64,000 nt of DNA from Magicicada septendecula (Eukaryota > Arthropoda > Insecta > Hemiptera > Cicadidae). The stretch is taken from the NCBI GenBank assembly GCA_034769895.1, contig CM068372.1, positions 242,258,343 to 242,322,342 of the forward strand, given 5' to 3'. The position numbers and the translations under genes are program-made. Below the pieces are notes generated by a model. It ran no database searches. It saw nothing but the letters and a program-made list of their open reading frames with translations, and had not been told where the DNA came from. This document shows, piece by piece, positions 48,038-59,810 of the stretch (positions are counted from its first letter, which is position 1; the number at the start of each line of letters is the position of its first letter).

Positions 48038-48207
48038 AAAATTACCCTTGATAAAAAAAAACCGATGCAGGTAAACTACCCCTTTACCTCAACCGATCTT
48101 CACCAAAAACAATAGGTCGTGAGTACTCTACAAATCAGAGCTGTATGCAAAATATTATTTGATTCTGTTTGAATTTGCGGCTGTTATCGTTTGCCATAGA
48201 AAAAAAA
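48038..48207 (+). repeat. Single satellite monomer between D-alpha and D-beta
   Basis: Only one monomer lies here instead of three. It begins as the type that follows D-alpha and ends as the type that precedes D-beta, consistent with loss of two monomers by unequal exchange. Confidence 0.88.
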
Positions 48208-48357
48208 TCTACACACAGACAGACAGACACACCGACACTTTTCGGAAAACGACTTTTTTTCATTTTTTGAGTGTAGTACAAACAGAATCTGCAATAATCT
48301 CGAACATGATTTTTTTTGCCAACACCATACTTCCATTCCTTAAGGAATATGGAAGTA
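48208..48357 (+). repeat. Block D-beta
   Basis: 150 bp with ACACACCGACAC and TGCCAACACC, two changes shared with the beta copies at 52561 and 61564. Confidence 0.85.
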
Positions 48358-48842
48358 AAAATTACACTTGTTTTAAAAAAAAACCGTTGCAGGTAAACTA
48401 CCCCTTTCGCTTAACCGATGTTCACCAAAATCAATAGATCTTGAATATTCAACAAATCAGGACTACATGCAAAAAATTATTTGATTCTGTTTGAATTTGC
48501 GACTTTTATCGTTTCCATAAAAAATACCATTGTAAAACATAAAACGTTGCAGGTAAACTACCCCTTTCCCTTAACCGATCTTCACCTAAAACAATAGGTC
48601 TTGAGTACGCTACAGATCAGGGCTGTATGCAAAACATTATTTGATTCTGTTTGAATTTGCGGTTCTTATCGTTTGCCATAGAAAATACCCTTTTAAAACA
48701 TAAAATGTAACAGGTAAACTACCCCTTTCCCTTAACCGATCTTCACCAAAAACAATAGGTCTTGAAAACTCTGCAATTTAGGGCTGTATGCAAATAATCT
48801 TTTGATTCTGTTTGAATTTGCGGCTGTTATCGTTTGCCAAAC
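48358..48842 (+). repeat. Satellite monomers, 3 copies
   Basis: D-beta to cassette A spacer; ends where the foldback insertion has split the array. Confidence 0.9.
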
Positions 48843-48853
48843 AATAAATATTG
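48843..48853 (+). repeat. Target-site duplication, left copy
   Basis: AATAAATATTG. The same 11 bases flank the insertion on the right (49474-49484), and occur once at the empty site upstream of cassette A at 53204 and 62368. Confidence 0.75.
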
Positions 48854-48891
48854 TTGTCTTGATTATTCATCTCTTCTTTCACAGCACTACA

Positions 48892-49170
48892 CTTAACTAA
48901 AAATGAACTTTTTTCATGTGAAAAACTTACTATTTTATCGGACGCGTTTCGGCTTAGTATCCGCCTTCTTCAGCTTTGGTAACAGACTGCCAGCATTTTG
49001 TAACGGTTGTGTGGAAGGTGAAGTGGGGGTGGTGTGTGGCGGAAGGGGATTGGCGCGGGGATTCAATTTATTGTTTGTTTTCTGTATAATTGTGTCAAAA
49101 AGTGTATGTGATTATATTGTAATTGATCGTTGAGTATGTTGTTTGGTTGTGTTGTGTGGTGTTTATATAT
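48892..49170 (-). repeat. Foldback left arm
   Basis: Reverse complement of 49198-49473. In this arm the CTGAAGA motif is on the minus strand (48967-48973). Frames of about 75 codons seen in both arms are mirror images of one another and have no recognisable domain. Confidence 0.85.
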
Positions 49171-49198
49171 TGTAAACTACCCCTTTCCATTAACCGAT
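49171..49198 (+). repeat. Satellite fragment in the foldback loop
   Basis: TGTAAACTACCCCTTTCC followed by ATTAACCGAT, matching part of the monomer in its TTTCCATTAACCG variant, which occurs in full monomers at about 50646, 54368 and 57230. It is isolated from any other monomer sequence. Confidence 0.85.
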
Positions 49199-49473
49199 AT
49201 AAACATACACAACACAACCAAACAACATACTCAACGATCAATTACAATATAAATCACATACACTTTTTGACACAATTATACAGAAAACAAACAATAAATT
49301 GAATCCCCGCGCCAATCCCCTTCCGCCACACACCACCCCCACTTCACCTTCCACACAACCGTTACAAAATGCTGGCAGTCTGTTACCAAAGCTGAAGAAG
49401 GCGGATACTAAGCCGAAACGCGTCCGATAAAATAGTAAGTTTTTCACATGAAAAAAGTTCATTTTTAGTTAAG
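49198..49473 (+). repeat. Foldback right arm
   Basis: The outer end is AGTTCATTTTTAGTTAAG. Contains a small hairpin TTTTCACATGAAAA and the hammerhead-like motif. Confidence 0.85.
49392..49424 (+). other. Hammerhead-ribozyme-like motif (tentative)
   Basis: CTGAAGA fits the CUGANGA core; GGC and GCC can pair as stem II with one extra A next to the core; GAA follows; then ACG and CGT could form a minimal stem III ending in C. I do not see a good stem I. The mirror copy is at 48941-48973 on the minus strand. Minimal hammerheads of this kind are known from Penelope-like elements; activity is uncertain. Confidence 0.3.
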
Positions 49474-49484
49474 AATAAATATTG
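49474..49484 (+). repeat. Target-site duplication, right copy
   Basis: AATAAATATTG; its last four bases are also the first bases of cassette A copy 11. Confidence 0.75.
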
Positions 49485-49948
49485 GTATGGAGAACCATAC
49501 ATGACTTCCATGTTCTAAGATTTATATTTAAAATCATATTCGAAATGAAATATTTCCATAGAAACTACGTCTTTCTACTTATTGCTTCAGCATTAACCAC
49601 AGTACTGTGGTCACTAACGTATACCACCTCACGTTTTCGCACTCGATTTTCACCGATGATTGCAGGCGATGGCACTGCCGAAAAGTCTGGTTTTGCAGAA
49701 AACATTGAACTACGGCTAAAGAGCCCGGGAAGCAATTTTAACAAAAAAACTACTTCTTTGTTGCCGATAATGTAGTACACATATAAAAAATTCTGCCCTC
49801 CACCTTCAACTATAATTTGTAATAATAGAAAATTACCTCCACCCCGTTCACCTAACCTCTTCATTTATAGATATTTCATCTACGTTTCTACAGTGGATTA
49901 CTATGAGCTTCTTATCAGGATACTTTATTTATAAAAATTAAGTACTTT
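49481..49948 (+). repeat. Cassette A, copy 11 (mosaic subtype)
   Basis: 468 bp. Perfect palindrome ACCACAGTACTGTGGT at 49596-49611 and GAGCCCGGG as in copies 1-3, but GATTGCAGGCGATGG and TTTGTTGCCG as in copies 4-10. A private TATAATTTGTAATAATAG is present. Confidence 0.85.
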
Positions 49949-52220
49949 ACTCTTGTTAAATCATAAAATGTTTCAGGTAAACTACCCCTTTCTCTTAACC
50001 GATCTTCTCCAAAATCAACGGACCTTCCGTCCTCTACAATTCAGGGAAGCATGCAAAAAAAATATTTGATTCTGTCTGAATGTGCGGCACTTATCGTTCG
50101 TCATGGAAACATTTCTCTTGTTACAACGTAAAATGTTGCACGTAAACTACCCCTTTCCCTTAACTGATCTTCACCAAAATCAATAGACCTTGAGCTCTCT
50201 GCAACTCAGGAAAGAGTGCAAAAAATTATTTGATTCACATTGAATTTTCGGCAGTTATCGTTCGTCATAAAAAAATTACCCTTTTTAAAACATAAAACGT
50301 TGCTGATAAACTACCCCTTCCCTTAACCGATCTTCAACAAAATCAACAGGCCTTCAGTTCTCTTTAGTTCAAAAAGGTATGCAAAAACCTAGTTGATTCT
50401 GTTTGAATTTACGGCAGTTATCGTTCGTCATATAAAAAATTACCCTTGTTAAAACATAAAATGTTGCTGGTAAACTACCCCTTTCCCTTAACCGATCTTC
50501 ACCAACACCAATAGGTATTGAGAACTCTACAATACAAAGCTGTATGCAAAACATCATTTGATTCTGTTTGAATTAGCGGCTGTTATCGTTTACTATGGAA
50601 AAAATTACCATTGAAAAAAAAACCGTTGCTGGTAAACTACCCCTTTCCATTAACCGATCTTCACCAAAAACGACAGGTCTTGGGTACTCTACAATTCAGG
50701 CTTGTATGCAAACAATTATTTGATTTTGTTTGAATTTGCGGCTCTTATCGTTTGCCATAGAAAACACCCTTGATAAAACATAAAACGTTGCTGGTAAACT
50801 ACCCTATTCCATTAATCGATCTTCACCAATAACAATAGGTCTTGAGAACTCTACAATTCAGGGCTGTATGCAAAACATTAGTTGATTCTCTTTGAACTTA
50901 CGGCAGTTATCGTTCGTCACAGAAAAAATACCCATGTTAAAACATAAAACGTTGCAGGTAAACTACCCCTTTCCCTTAACCGATCTTCACCAAAAACAAC
51001 ACGTCTTTAGTACTCAACAAAACAGGGCTGTATGCAAAAACGTATTTGATTCTGTTTGAATTTGCGGCTCTTATCGTTTGCCATAGATAATACCCTTTTA
51101 AAACATAAAACGTTCCAGGTAAACTACCCCTTTCCCTTAACCGATCTTCACCAAAAACGATAGGTCTTGAGAACTCTACAATTCAGGATTTTATGTAAAA
51201 TATTATATGATTTTGTTTGAATTTGTGGCTGTTATCGTTTGCCATACAAAATACCCTTGATAAAACAAAAAACGTGGCAGGTAAACTACCCCTTTCCCTC
51301 AAACGATCTTCACCAAAAACAATAGGTCTTTGGTACTCAAGAAATCAGGGCTGTATGCAAAATCTTAACTGATTCTGTTTGAATTTGCGGCTCTTATCGT
51401 TTGCCATAGAAAATACCCTTTTAAAACATAAAACGTTGCTGGTAAACTACCACTTTTCCTTAACCGATCTTCGCCAAAATCGAAAGTCCTTGAGACCTCT
51501 ACAATTCAGGGACGTATGCAAAAAATTATTTGATTCTGTTTGAATTTGCGGCAGTTATCGTTTGCCATAGAAAATACGCTTGATAAAAAAACGTTGCAGG
51601 TAAACTACCCCTTCCCCTTAACCGATCTTCACCAAAAACAATAGGTCTTGAGTACTCTACAAATCAGGGCTGTATGCAAAACATTATTTGATTCTGTTTG
51701 AATTTACGGCTGTTATCGTTTGCCATACAAAATACCCTTGTTAAAAAAACGTTGCAGGTAAACTACCCCTTTCCCTCAACCGATCTTCACCAAAAACAAT
51801 AGGTCTTGAGAACTCTACAATTTAGGGCAGTATGCAAATAATCTTTTGATTCTGTTTGAATTTGCGGCTGTTATCGTTTGCCATAGGAAATACCCTTGTT
51901 AAAACATAAAACGTTACAGGTAAACTACCCCTTTCCCTTAACCGATCTTCACCAAAAACAATGTCTTGAGAACTCTACAATTCAGGGCTGTATGCGAAAC
52001 ATTATTTGATTCTGTTTGAATTTGCGGCTGTTATCGTTTGCCAAAAAAAAAAAATTTCCATTGATAAAAAAAAACCGTTGCAGGTAAACTACCCCTTTAC
52101 CTCAACCGATCTTCACCAAAAACAATAGGTCTTGAGTACTCTACAAATGAGGGCTGTATGCAAAAAATTATTTGATTCTGTTTGAATTTGCGGCAGTTAT
52201 CGTTTGCCATAGAAAAAAAA
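49949..52220 (+). repeat. Satellite monomers, about 14 copies
   Basis: Close to 53672-55941 for most of its length (shared CAACACGTCTTTAG, GAATTTGTGGCTG and CTACCACTTTTCC variants). Confidence 0.9.
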
Positions 52221-52390
52221 TCTACAGACAGACACACAGACAGACAGACACACAGACACACACACAGACACTTTTCGGAAAACGACTTTTTTTCATGTTT
52301 TGAGTGTAGTAGAATCAGAATCTGCAATAATCTCGAACACGATTTTTTTTGCCATCACCATACTTCCATTCCTTAAGGAATATGGAAGTA
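52221..52390 (+). repeat. Block D-alpha
   Basis: 170 bp, same tract structure as the copy at 47868. Confidence 0.85.
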
Positions 52391-52560
52391 AAAATTACCC
52401 TTGATAAAAAAAAACCGATGCAGGTAAACTACCCCTTTACCTCAACCGATCTTCACCAAAAACAATAGGTCGTGAGTACTCTACAAATCAGAGCTGTATG
52501 CGAAATATTATTTGATTCTGTTTGAATTTGCGGCTGTTATCGTTTGCCATAGAAAAAAAA
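52391..52560 (+). repeat. Single satellite monomer between D-alpha and D-beta
   Basis: Same one-monomer spacing as at 48038; ends GTATGCGAAATATT. Confidence 0.88.
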
Positions 52561-52710
52561 TCTACACACAGACAGACAGACACACCGACACTTTTCGGAA
52601 AACGACTTTTTTTCATTTTTTGAGTGTAGTACAAACAGAATCTGCAATAATCTCGAACATGATTTTTTTTGCCAACACCATACTTCCATTCCTTAAGGAA
52701 TATGGAAGTA
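52561..52710 (+). repeat. Block D-beta
   Basis: 150 bp with the ACACACCGACAC variant. Confidence 0.85.
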
Positions 52711-53203
52711 AAAATTACACTTGTTTTTAAAAAAAACCGTTGCAGGTAAACTACCCCTTTCGCTTAACCGATGTTCACCAAAATCAATAGATCTTGAATA
52801 TTCAACAAATCAGGACTACATGCAAAAAATTATTTGATTCTGTTTGAATTTGCGACTTTTATCGTTTGCCATAAAAAATACCATTGTAAAACATAAAACG
52901 TTGCAGGTAAACTACCCCTTTCCCTTAACCGATCTTCACCTAAAACAATAGGTCTTGAGTACGCTACAGATCAGGGCTGTATGCAAAACATTATTTGATT
53001 CTGTTTGAATTTGCGGTTCTTATCGTTTGCCATAGAAAATACCCTTTTAAAACATAAAATGTAGCAGGTAAACTACCCCTTTCCCTTAACCGATCTTCAC
53101 CAAAAACAATAGGTCTTGAAAACTCTGCAATTTAGGGCTGTATGCAAATAATCTTTTGATTCTGTTTGAATTTGCGGCTGTTATCGTTTGCCAAACAATA
53201 AAT
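52711..53203 (+). repeat. Satellite monomers, 3 copies
   Basis: D-beta to cassette A spacer. Its end (AACAATAAATATTGG) is the uninterrupted version of the foldback target site. Confidence 0.9.
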
Positions 53204-53671
53204 ATTGGTATGGAGAACCATACATGACTTCCATGTTCTAAGATTTATATTTAAAATCATATTCGAAATGAAATATTTCCATAGAAACTACGTCTTTCTA
53301 CTTATTGCTTCAGCATTAACCACAGTACTGTGGTCACTAACGTATACCACCTCACGTTTTCGCACTCGATTTTCACCGATGATTGCAGGCGATGGCACTG
53401 CCGAAAAGTCTGGTTTTGCAGAAAACATTGAACTACGGCTAAAGAGCCCGGGAAGCAATTTTAACAAAAAAACTACTTCTTTGTTGCCGATAATGTAGTA
53501 CACATATAAAAAATTCTGCCCTCCACCTTCAACTATAATTTTTAATAATAGAAAATTACCTCCACCCCGTTCACCTAACCTCTTCATTTATAGATATTTC
53601 ATCTACGTTTCTACAGTGGATTACTATGAGCTTCTTATCAGGATACTTTATTTATAAAAATTAAGTACTTT
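53204..53671 (+). repeat. Cassette A, copy 12 (mosaic subtype)
   Basis: 468 bp; perfect palindrome at 53319-53334. Confidence 0.85.
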
Positions 53672-55941
53672 ACTCTTGTTAAATCATAAAATGTTTCAGG
53701 TAAACTACCCCTTTCTCTTAACCGATCTTCTCCAAAATCAACAGACCTTCCGTCCTCTACAATTCAGGGAAGCATGCAAAAAAATATTTGATTCTGTCTG
53801 AATGTGCGGCACTTATCGTTCGTCGTGGAAACATTTCTCTTGTTACAACGTAAAATGTTGCAGGTAAACTACCCCTTTCCCATAACTGATCTTCACCAAA
53901 ATCAATAGACCTTGAGCTCTCTGCAACTCAGGAAAGAGTGCAAAAAATTATTTGATTCTCATTGAATTTTCGGCAGTTATCGTTCGTCATAAAAAAATTA
54001 CCCTTTTTAAAACATAAAACGTTGCTGATAAACTACCCCTTCCCTTAACCGATCTTCAACAAAATCAACAGACCTTCAGTTCTCTTTAGTTCAAAAAGGT
54101 ATGCAAAAACCTAGTTGATTCTGTTTGAATTTACGGCAGTTATCGTTCGTCATATAAAAAATTACCCTTGTTAAAACATAAAATGTTGCTGGTAAACTAC
54201 CCCTTTCCCTTAACCGATCTTCACCAACACCAATAGGTATTGAGAACTCTACAATACAAAGCTGTATGCAAAACATCATTTGATTCTGTTTGAATTTGCG
54301 GCTGTTATCGTTTACTATGGAAAAAATTACCATTGAAAAAAAAACCGTTGCTGGTAAACTACCCCTTTCCATTAACCGATCTTCACCAAAAACGACAGGT
54401 CTTGGGTACTCTACAATTCAGGCTTGTATGCAAACAATTATTTGATTTTGTTTGAATTTGCGGCTCTTATCGTTTGCCATAGAAAACACCCTTGATAAAA
54501 CATAAAACGTTGCTGGTAAACTACCCTATTCCATTAATCGATCTTCACCAATAACAATAGGTCTTGAGAACTCTACAATTCAGGGCTTATGCAAAACATT
54601 AGTTGATTCTCTTTGAACTTACGGCAGTTATCGTTCGTCACAGAAAAAATACCCATGTTAAAACATAAAACGTTGCAGGTAAACTACCCCTTTCCCTTAA
54701 CCGATCTTCACCAAAAACAACACGTCTTTAGTACTCAACAAAACAGGGCTGTATGCAAAAACGTATTTGATTCTGTTTGAATTTGCGGCTCTTATCGTTT
54801 GCCATAGATAATACCCTTTTAAAACATAAAACGTTGCAGGTAAACTACCCCTTTCCCTTAACCGATCTTCACCAAAAACGATAGGTCTTGAGAACTCTAC
54901 AATTCAGGATTTTATGTAAAATATTATATGATTTTGTTTGAATTTGTGGCTGTTATCGTTTGCCATACAAAATACCCTTGATAAAACAAAAAACGTGGCA
55001 GGTAAACTACCCCTTTCCCTCAAACGATCTTCACCAAAAACAATAGGTCTTTAGTACTCAAGAAATCAGGGCTGTATGCAAAATCTTAACTGATTCTGTT
55101 TGAATTTGCGGCTCTTATCGTTTGCCATAGAAAATACCCTTTTAAAACATAAAACGTTGCTGGTAAACTACCACTTTTCCTTAACCGATCTTCGCCAAAA
55201 TCGAAAGTCCTTGAGACCTCTACAATTCAGGGACGTATGCAAAAAATTATTTGATTCTGTTTGAATTTGCGGCAGTTATCGTTTGCCATAGAAAATACGC
55301 TTGATAAAAAAACGTTGCAGGTAAACTACCCCTTCCCCTTAACCGATCTTCACCAAAAACAATAGGTCTTGAGTACTCTACAAATCAGGGCTGTATGCAA
55401 AACATTATTTGATTCTGTTTGAATTTGCGGCTGTTATCGTTTGCCATAGAAAATACCCTTGTTAAAAAAACGTTGCAGGTAAACTACCCCTTTCCCTCAA
55501 CCGATCTTCACCAAAAACAATAGGTCTTGAGAACTCTACAATTTAGGGCTGTATGCAAATAATCTTTTGATTCTGTTTGAATTTGCGGCTGTTATCGTTT
55601 GCCATAGGAAATACCCTTGTTAAAACATAAAACGTTACAGGTAAACTACCCCTTTCCCTTAACCGATCTTCACCAAAAACAATAGGTCTTGAGAACTCTA
55701 CAATTCAGGGCTGTATACGAAACATTATTTAATTCTGTTTGAATTTGCGGCTGTTATCGTTTGCCAAAAAAAAAATTTCCCTTGATAAAAAAAAACCGTT
55801 GCAGGTAAACTACCCCTTTCCCTCAACCGATCTTCACCAAAGACAACAGGTCGCGAGTACTCTACAAATCAGGGCTGTATGCAAAAAATTATTTGATTCT
55901 GTTTTAATTTGCGGCAGTTATCGTTTACCATAGAAAAAAAA
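53672..55941 (+). repeat. Satellite monomers, about 14 copies
   Basis: From about 54347 on, this stretch is the upstream copy of a 2.86 kb duplication. A shared deletion (CAGGGCTTATGC, about 54582) marks both copies. Confidence 0.9.
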
Positions 55942-56107
55942 TCTACAGACAGACAGACACACAGACAGACAGACACACACACAGACACTTTTCGGAAAAT
56001 GACTTTTTTTCATGTTCTGAGTGTAGTAGAATCAAAATCTGCAATAATCTCGAACACGATTTTTTTTGCCATCACCATACTTCCATTCCTTAAGGAATAT
56101 GGAAGTA
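55942..56107 (+). repeat. Block D-alpha abutting cassette C
   Basis: 166 bp; two private changes (GTTCTGAGTG, GAATCAAAATCTGC) separate it from its duplicate at 58805. Confidence 0.85.
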
Positions 56108-56110
56108 AAT

Positions 56111-56875
56111 ATCGGTATGGAGAACCATACATGACTTCCATATTCTAAGATTTATATTTAAAATCATTTTCAGCCAAACAGCCAGGGAAGGAATTTTAAC
56201 AAAAAAATACTTCTTTGTTGCCAATAACGTAGTACACATATAAAAAAAAATTATCCCCTCCCCCTTCAACTATAATTTTGATTTATAGAAAATTACCCCC
56301 AGCCCGTTCAACTAGCCTCTTCATTTATAGATATTTCATCTACGTTTCTACAGTGGATTATTAAGATCTTATCAGGATACTTTATCAAAATTAAGTACTT
56401 TACTCATGTTACAACAAAAAATGTTTCAGGTAAACTGCCCTTTCCCCGTAACCGATCTTCACCAAAATCAACAGACATTGAGTTCTCTATAGCTCAGGCA
56501 CATATGTAAATAAAAGTACTTAACGGTAAAATCTTTTCGGCATCCTTGATAACATTATTCTATTATAGACTAAACAGTCGATTAGTAGACAATATTTTGA
56601 TAAACTTATGTCTTTTATATAACTAATTACTGATTGAATGATTGTTATTTACAATAACTAGGATACGTATAAAGTTGTTTTAAAACAATTCTTAACATAA
56701 TAAACAGCATCTTGCAGAGGGTTCATTCCCTAAAGACGAAAAGTCTGTCTATGAATCGTTCCTCTGGACACTTTTTCGGCTTGCATGCGTTATGTTGTTA
56801 TGGGTTCAGCACTTTCCATTTAAAAAGCGTGCAAATGTAAGAAAATAAACATGAATGAGGCCAGAAATAACGCGA

Positions 56876-56953
<78 letters not shown>
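56111..56953 (+). repeat. Cassette C, copy 2, right end missing
   Basis: 843 bp; identical in plan to copy 1 up to the GT tract, where it breaks. Everything right of the microsatellite, including the B-like end, is absent. Confidence 0.82.
56880..56953 (+). repeat. GT microsatellite at the cassette C breakpoint
   Basis: About 74 bp, the longest GT tract in the window. The rearrangement junction lies at its right edge. Confidence 0.95.
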
Positions 56954-56954
<1 letters not shown>

Positions 56955-57165
56955 AATAATATACAATAGGTCTTGAGTACTCTACAAATCAGGGCTGTAT
57001 GCAAAACATTATTTGATTCTGTTTGAATTTGCGGCTATCGTTTGCCATAGAAAATAAAACGTAAAAGGTTGCAGGTAAACTACCCCTTCCCCTTAACCGA
57101 TCTTCACCAAAAACAATAGGTCTTGAGTACTCTACAAATCAGGACTGTATGCAAGGAATATATAT
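56954..57165 (+). repeat. Scrambled satellite junction
   Basis: Pieces of about 1.3 monomers in broken order: CAATAATATA filler, the right part of one monomer with a deletion (GCGGCTATCG), a join to AAAATAAAACGTAAAAGG, part of another monomer, then AAGGAATATATAT filler. This looks like end joining or template switching. Confidence 0.8.
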
Positions 57166-57181
57166 AAGGAATATGGAAGTA
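57166..57181 (+). repeat. Fragment of block D tail
   Basis: AAGGAATATGGAAGTA, the right half of the D palindrome, with a partial copy (AAGGAATAT) just upstream at 57153. Confidence 0.75.
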
Positions 57182-58804
57182 AAAATTACCCTTGATAAAA
57201 AAAAAACCGATGCTGGTAAACTACCCCTTTCCATTAACCGATCTTCACCAAAAACGACAGGTCTTGGGTACTCTACAATTCAGGCTTGTATGCAAACAAT
57301 TATTTGATTTTGTTTGAATTTGCGGCTCTTATCGTTTGCCATAGAAAACACCCTTGATAAAACATAAAACGTTGCTGGTAAACTACCCTATTCCATTAAT
57401 CGATCTTCACCAATAACAATAGGTCTTGAGAACTCTACAATTCAGGGCTTATGCAAAACATTAGTTGATTCTCTTTGAACTTACGGCAGTTATCGTTCGT
57501 CACAGAAAAAATACCCATGTTAAAACATAAAACGTTGCAGGTAAACTACCCCTTTCCCTTAACCGATCTTCACCAAAAACAACACGTCTTTAGTACTCAA
57601 CAAAACAGGGCTGTATGCAAAAACGTATTTGATTCTGTTTGAATTTGCGGCTCTTATCGTTTGCCATAGATAATACCCTTTTAAAACATAAAACGTTGCA
57701 GGTAAACTACCCCTTTCCCTTAACCGATCTTCACCAAAAACGATAGGTCTTGAGAACTCTACAATTCAGGATTTTATGTAAAATATTATATGATTTTGTT
57801 TGAATTTGTGGCTGTTATCGTTTGCCATACAAAATACCCTTGATAAAACAAAAAACGTGGCAGGTAAACTACCCCTTTCCCTCAAACGATCTTCACCAAA
57901 AACAATAGGTCTTTAGTACTCAAGAAATCAGGGCTGTATGCAAAATCTTAACTGATTCTGTTTGAATTTGCGGCTCTTATCGTTTGCCATAGAAAATACC
58001 CTTTTAAAACATAAAACGTTGCTGGTAAACTACCACTTTTCCTTAACCGATCTTCGCCAAAATCGAAAGTCCTTGAGACCTCTACAATTCAGGGACGTAT
58101 GCAAAAAATTATTTGATTCTGTTTGAATTTGCGGCAGTTATCGTTTGCCATAGAAAATACGCTTGATAAAAAAACGTTGCAGGTAAACTACCCCTTCCCC
58201 TTAACCGATCTTCACCAAAAACAATAGGTCTTGAGTACTCTACAAATCAGGGCTGTATGCAAAACATTATTTGATTCTGTTTGAATTTGCGGCTGTTATC
58301 GTTTGCCATAGAAAATACCCTTGTTAAAAAAACGTTGCAGGTAAACTACCCCTTTCCCTCAACCGATCTTCACCAAAAACAATAGGTCTTGAGAACTCTA
58401 CAATTTAGGGCTGTATGCAAATAATCTTTTGATTCTGTTTGAATTTGCGGCTGTTATCGTTTGCCATAGGAAATACCCTTGTTAAAACATAAAACGTTAC
58501 AGGTAAACTACCCCTTTCCCTTAACCGATCTTCACCAAAAACAATAGGTCTTGAGAACTCTACAATTCAGGGCTGTATACGAAACATTATTTAATTCTGT
58601 TTGAATTTGCGGCTGTTATCGTTTGCCAAAAAAAAAAATTTCCCTTGATAAAAAAAAACCGTTGCAGGTAAACTACCCCTTTCCCTCAACCGATCTTCAC
58701 CAAAGACAACAGGTCGCGAGTACTCTACAAATCAGGGCTGTATGCAAAAAATTATTTGATTCTGTTTTAATTTGCGGCAGTTATCGTTTACCATAGAAAA
58801 AAAA
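57182..58804 (+). repeat. Satellite monomers, about 10 copies
   Basis: The first monomer joins a post-D start to a CGATGCTGGTAAAC monomer; from 57211 it follows the duplicated sequence. Confidence 0.9.
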
Positions 58805-58970
58805 TCTACAGACAGACAGACACACAGACAGACAGACACACACACAGACACTTTTCGGAAAATGACTTTTTTTCATGTTTTGAGTGTAGTAGAATCAGAA
58901 TCTGCAATAATCTCGAACACGATTTTTTTTGCCATCACCATACTTCCATTCCTTAAGGAATATGGAAGTA
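58805..58970 (+). repeat. Block D-alpha abutting cassette C
   Basis: 166 bp, consensus form of the C-linked alpha block. Confidence 0.85.
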
Positions 58971-58973
58971 AAT

Positions 58974-59738
58974 ATCGGTATGGAGAACCATACATGACTT
59001 CCATATTCTAAGATTTATATTTAAAATCATTTTCAGCCAAACAGCCAGGGAAGGAATTTTAACAAAAAAATACTTCTTTGTTGCCAATAACGTAGTACAC
59101 ATATAAAAAAAAATTATCCCCTCCCCCTTCAACTATAATTTTGATTTATAGAAAATTACCCCCAGCCCGTTCAACTAGCCTCTTCATTTATAGATATTTC
59201 ATCTACGTTTCTACAGTGGATTATTAAGATCTTATCAGGATACTTTATCAAAATTAAGTACTTTACTCATGTTACAACAAAAAATGTTTCAGGTAAACTG
59301 CCCTTTCCCCGTAACCGATCTTCACCAAAATCAACAGACATTGAGTTCTCTATAGCTCAGGCACATATGTAAATAAAAGTACTTAACGGTAAAATCTTTT
59401 CGGCATCCTTGATAACATTATTCTATTATAGACTAAACAGTCGATTAGTAGACAATATTTTGATAAACTTATGTCTTTTATATAACTAATTACTGATTGA
59501 ATGATTGTTATTTACAATAACTAGGATACGTATAAAGTTGTTTTAAAACAATTCTTAACATAATAAACAGCATCTTGCAGAGGGTTCATTCCCTAAAGAC
59601 GAAAAGTCTGTCTATGAATCGTTCCTCTGGACACTTTTTCGGCTTGCATGCGTTATGTTGTTATGGGTTCAGCACTTTCCATTTAAAAAGCGTGCAAATG
59701 TAAGAAAATAAACATGAATGAGGCCAGAAATAACGCGA

Positions 59739-59810
<72 letters not shown>

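Larger units (their letters stand above)
48854..49473. mobile_element. Foldback insertion: two inverted copies of an unrelated element around a satellite fragment
   Basis: A roughly 620-bp insertion. The left arm (48892-49170) and right arm (49198-49473) are near-identical inverted copies differing by a few indels close to the loop. The left arm extends a further 38 bp outward with no partner on the right, so one outer end is shorter. The loop (about 49171-49198) is a 27-28 bp piece of the satellite monomer. Both arms hold a CTGAAGA ... GCCGAAACGCGTC motif. The arms are less AT-rich than the surroundings. Unequal ends plus an 11-bp target duplication suggest retro-insertion; a Penelope-like or retrozyme relative is possible. 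No enzyme is encoded. Confidence 0.7.
54347..56953 (+). repeat. Segmental duplication, upstream copy (about 2.6 kb)
   Basis: Matches 57211-59809 at an offset of about 2863 bp with very few differences. It runs from a monomer through D-alpha into cassette C and stops at the GT tract. It lacks the end of cassette C. Confidence 0.8.
57211..59809 (+). repeat. Segmental duplication, downstream copy (about 2.6 kb)
   Basis: Downstream partner of 54347-56953. Unlike the upstream copy it continues past the GT tract into the full right end of cassette C. Confidence 0.8.

Noticed and set aside
48854-49473. Terminal inverted repeat DNA transposon (MITE) instead of a foldback pair
   Set aside because: The arms are almost the whole element, outer ends are unequal by 38 bp, and the 11-bp target duplication is longer than the usual 2-9 bp of common cut-and-paste families. 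A MITE-like foldback is not fully excluded.
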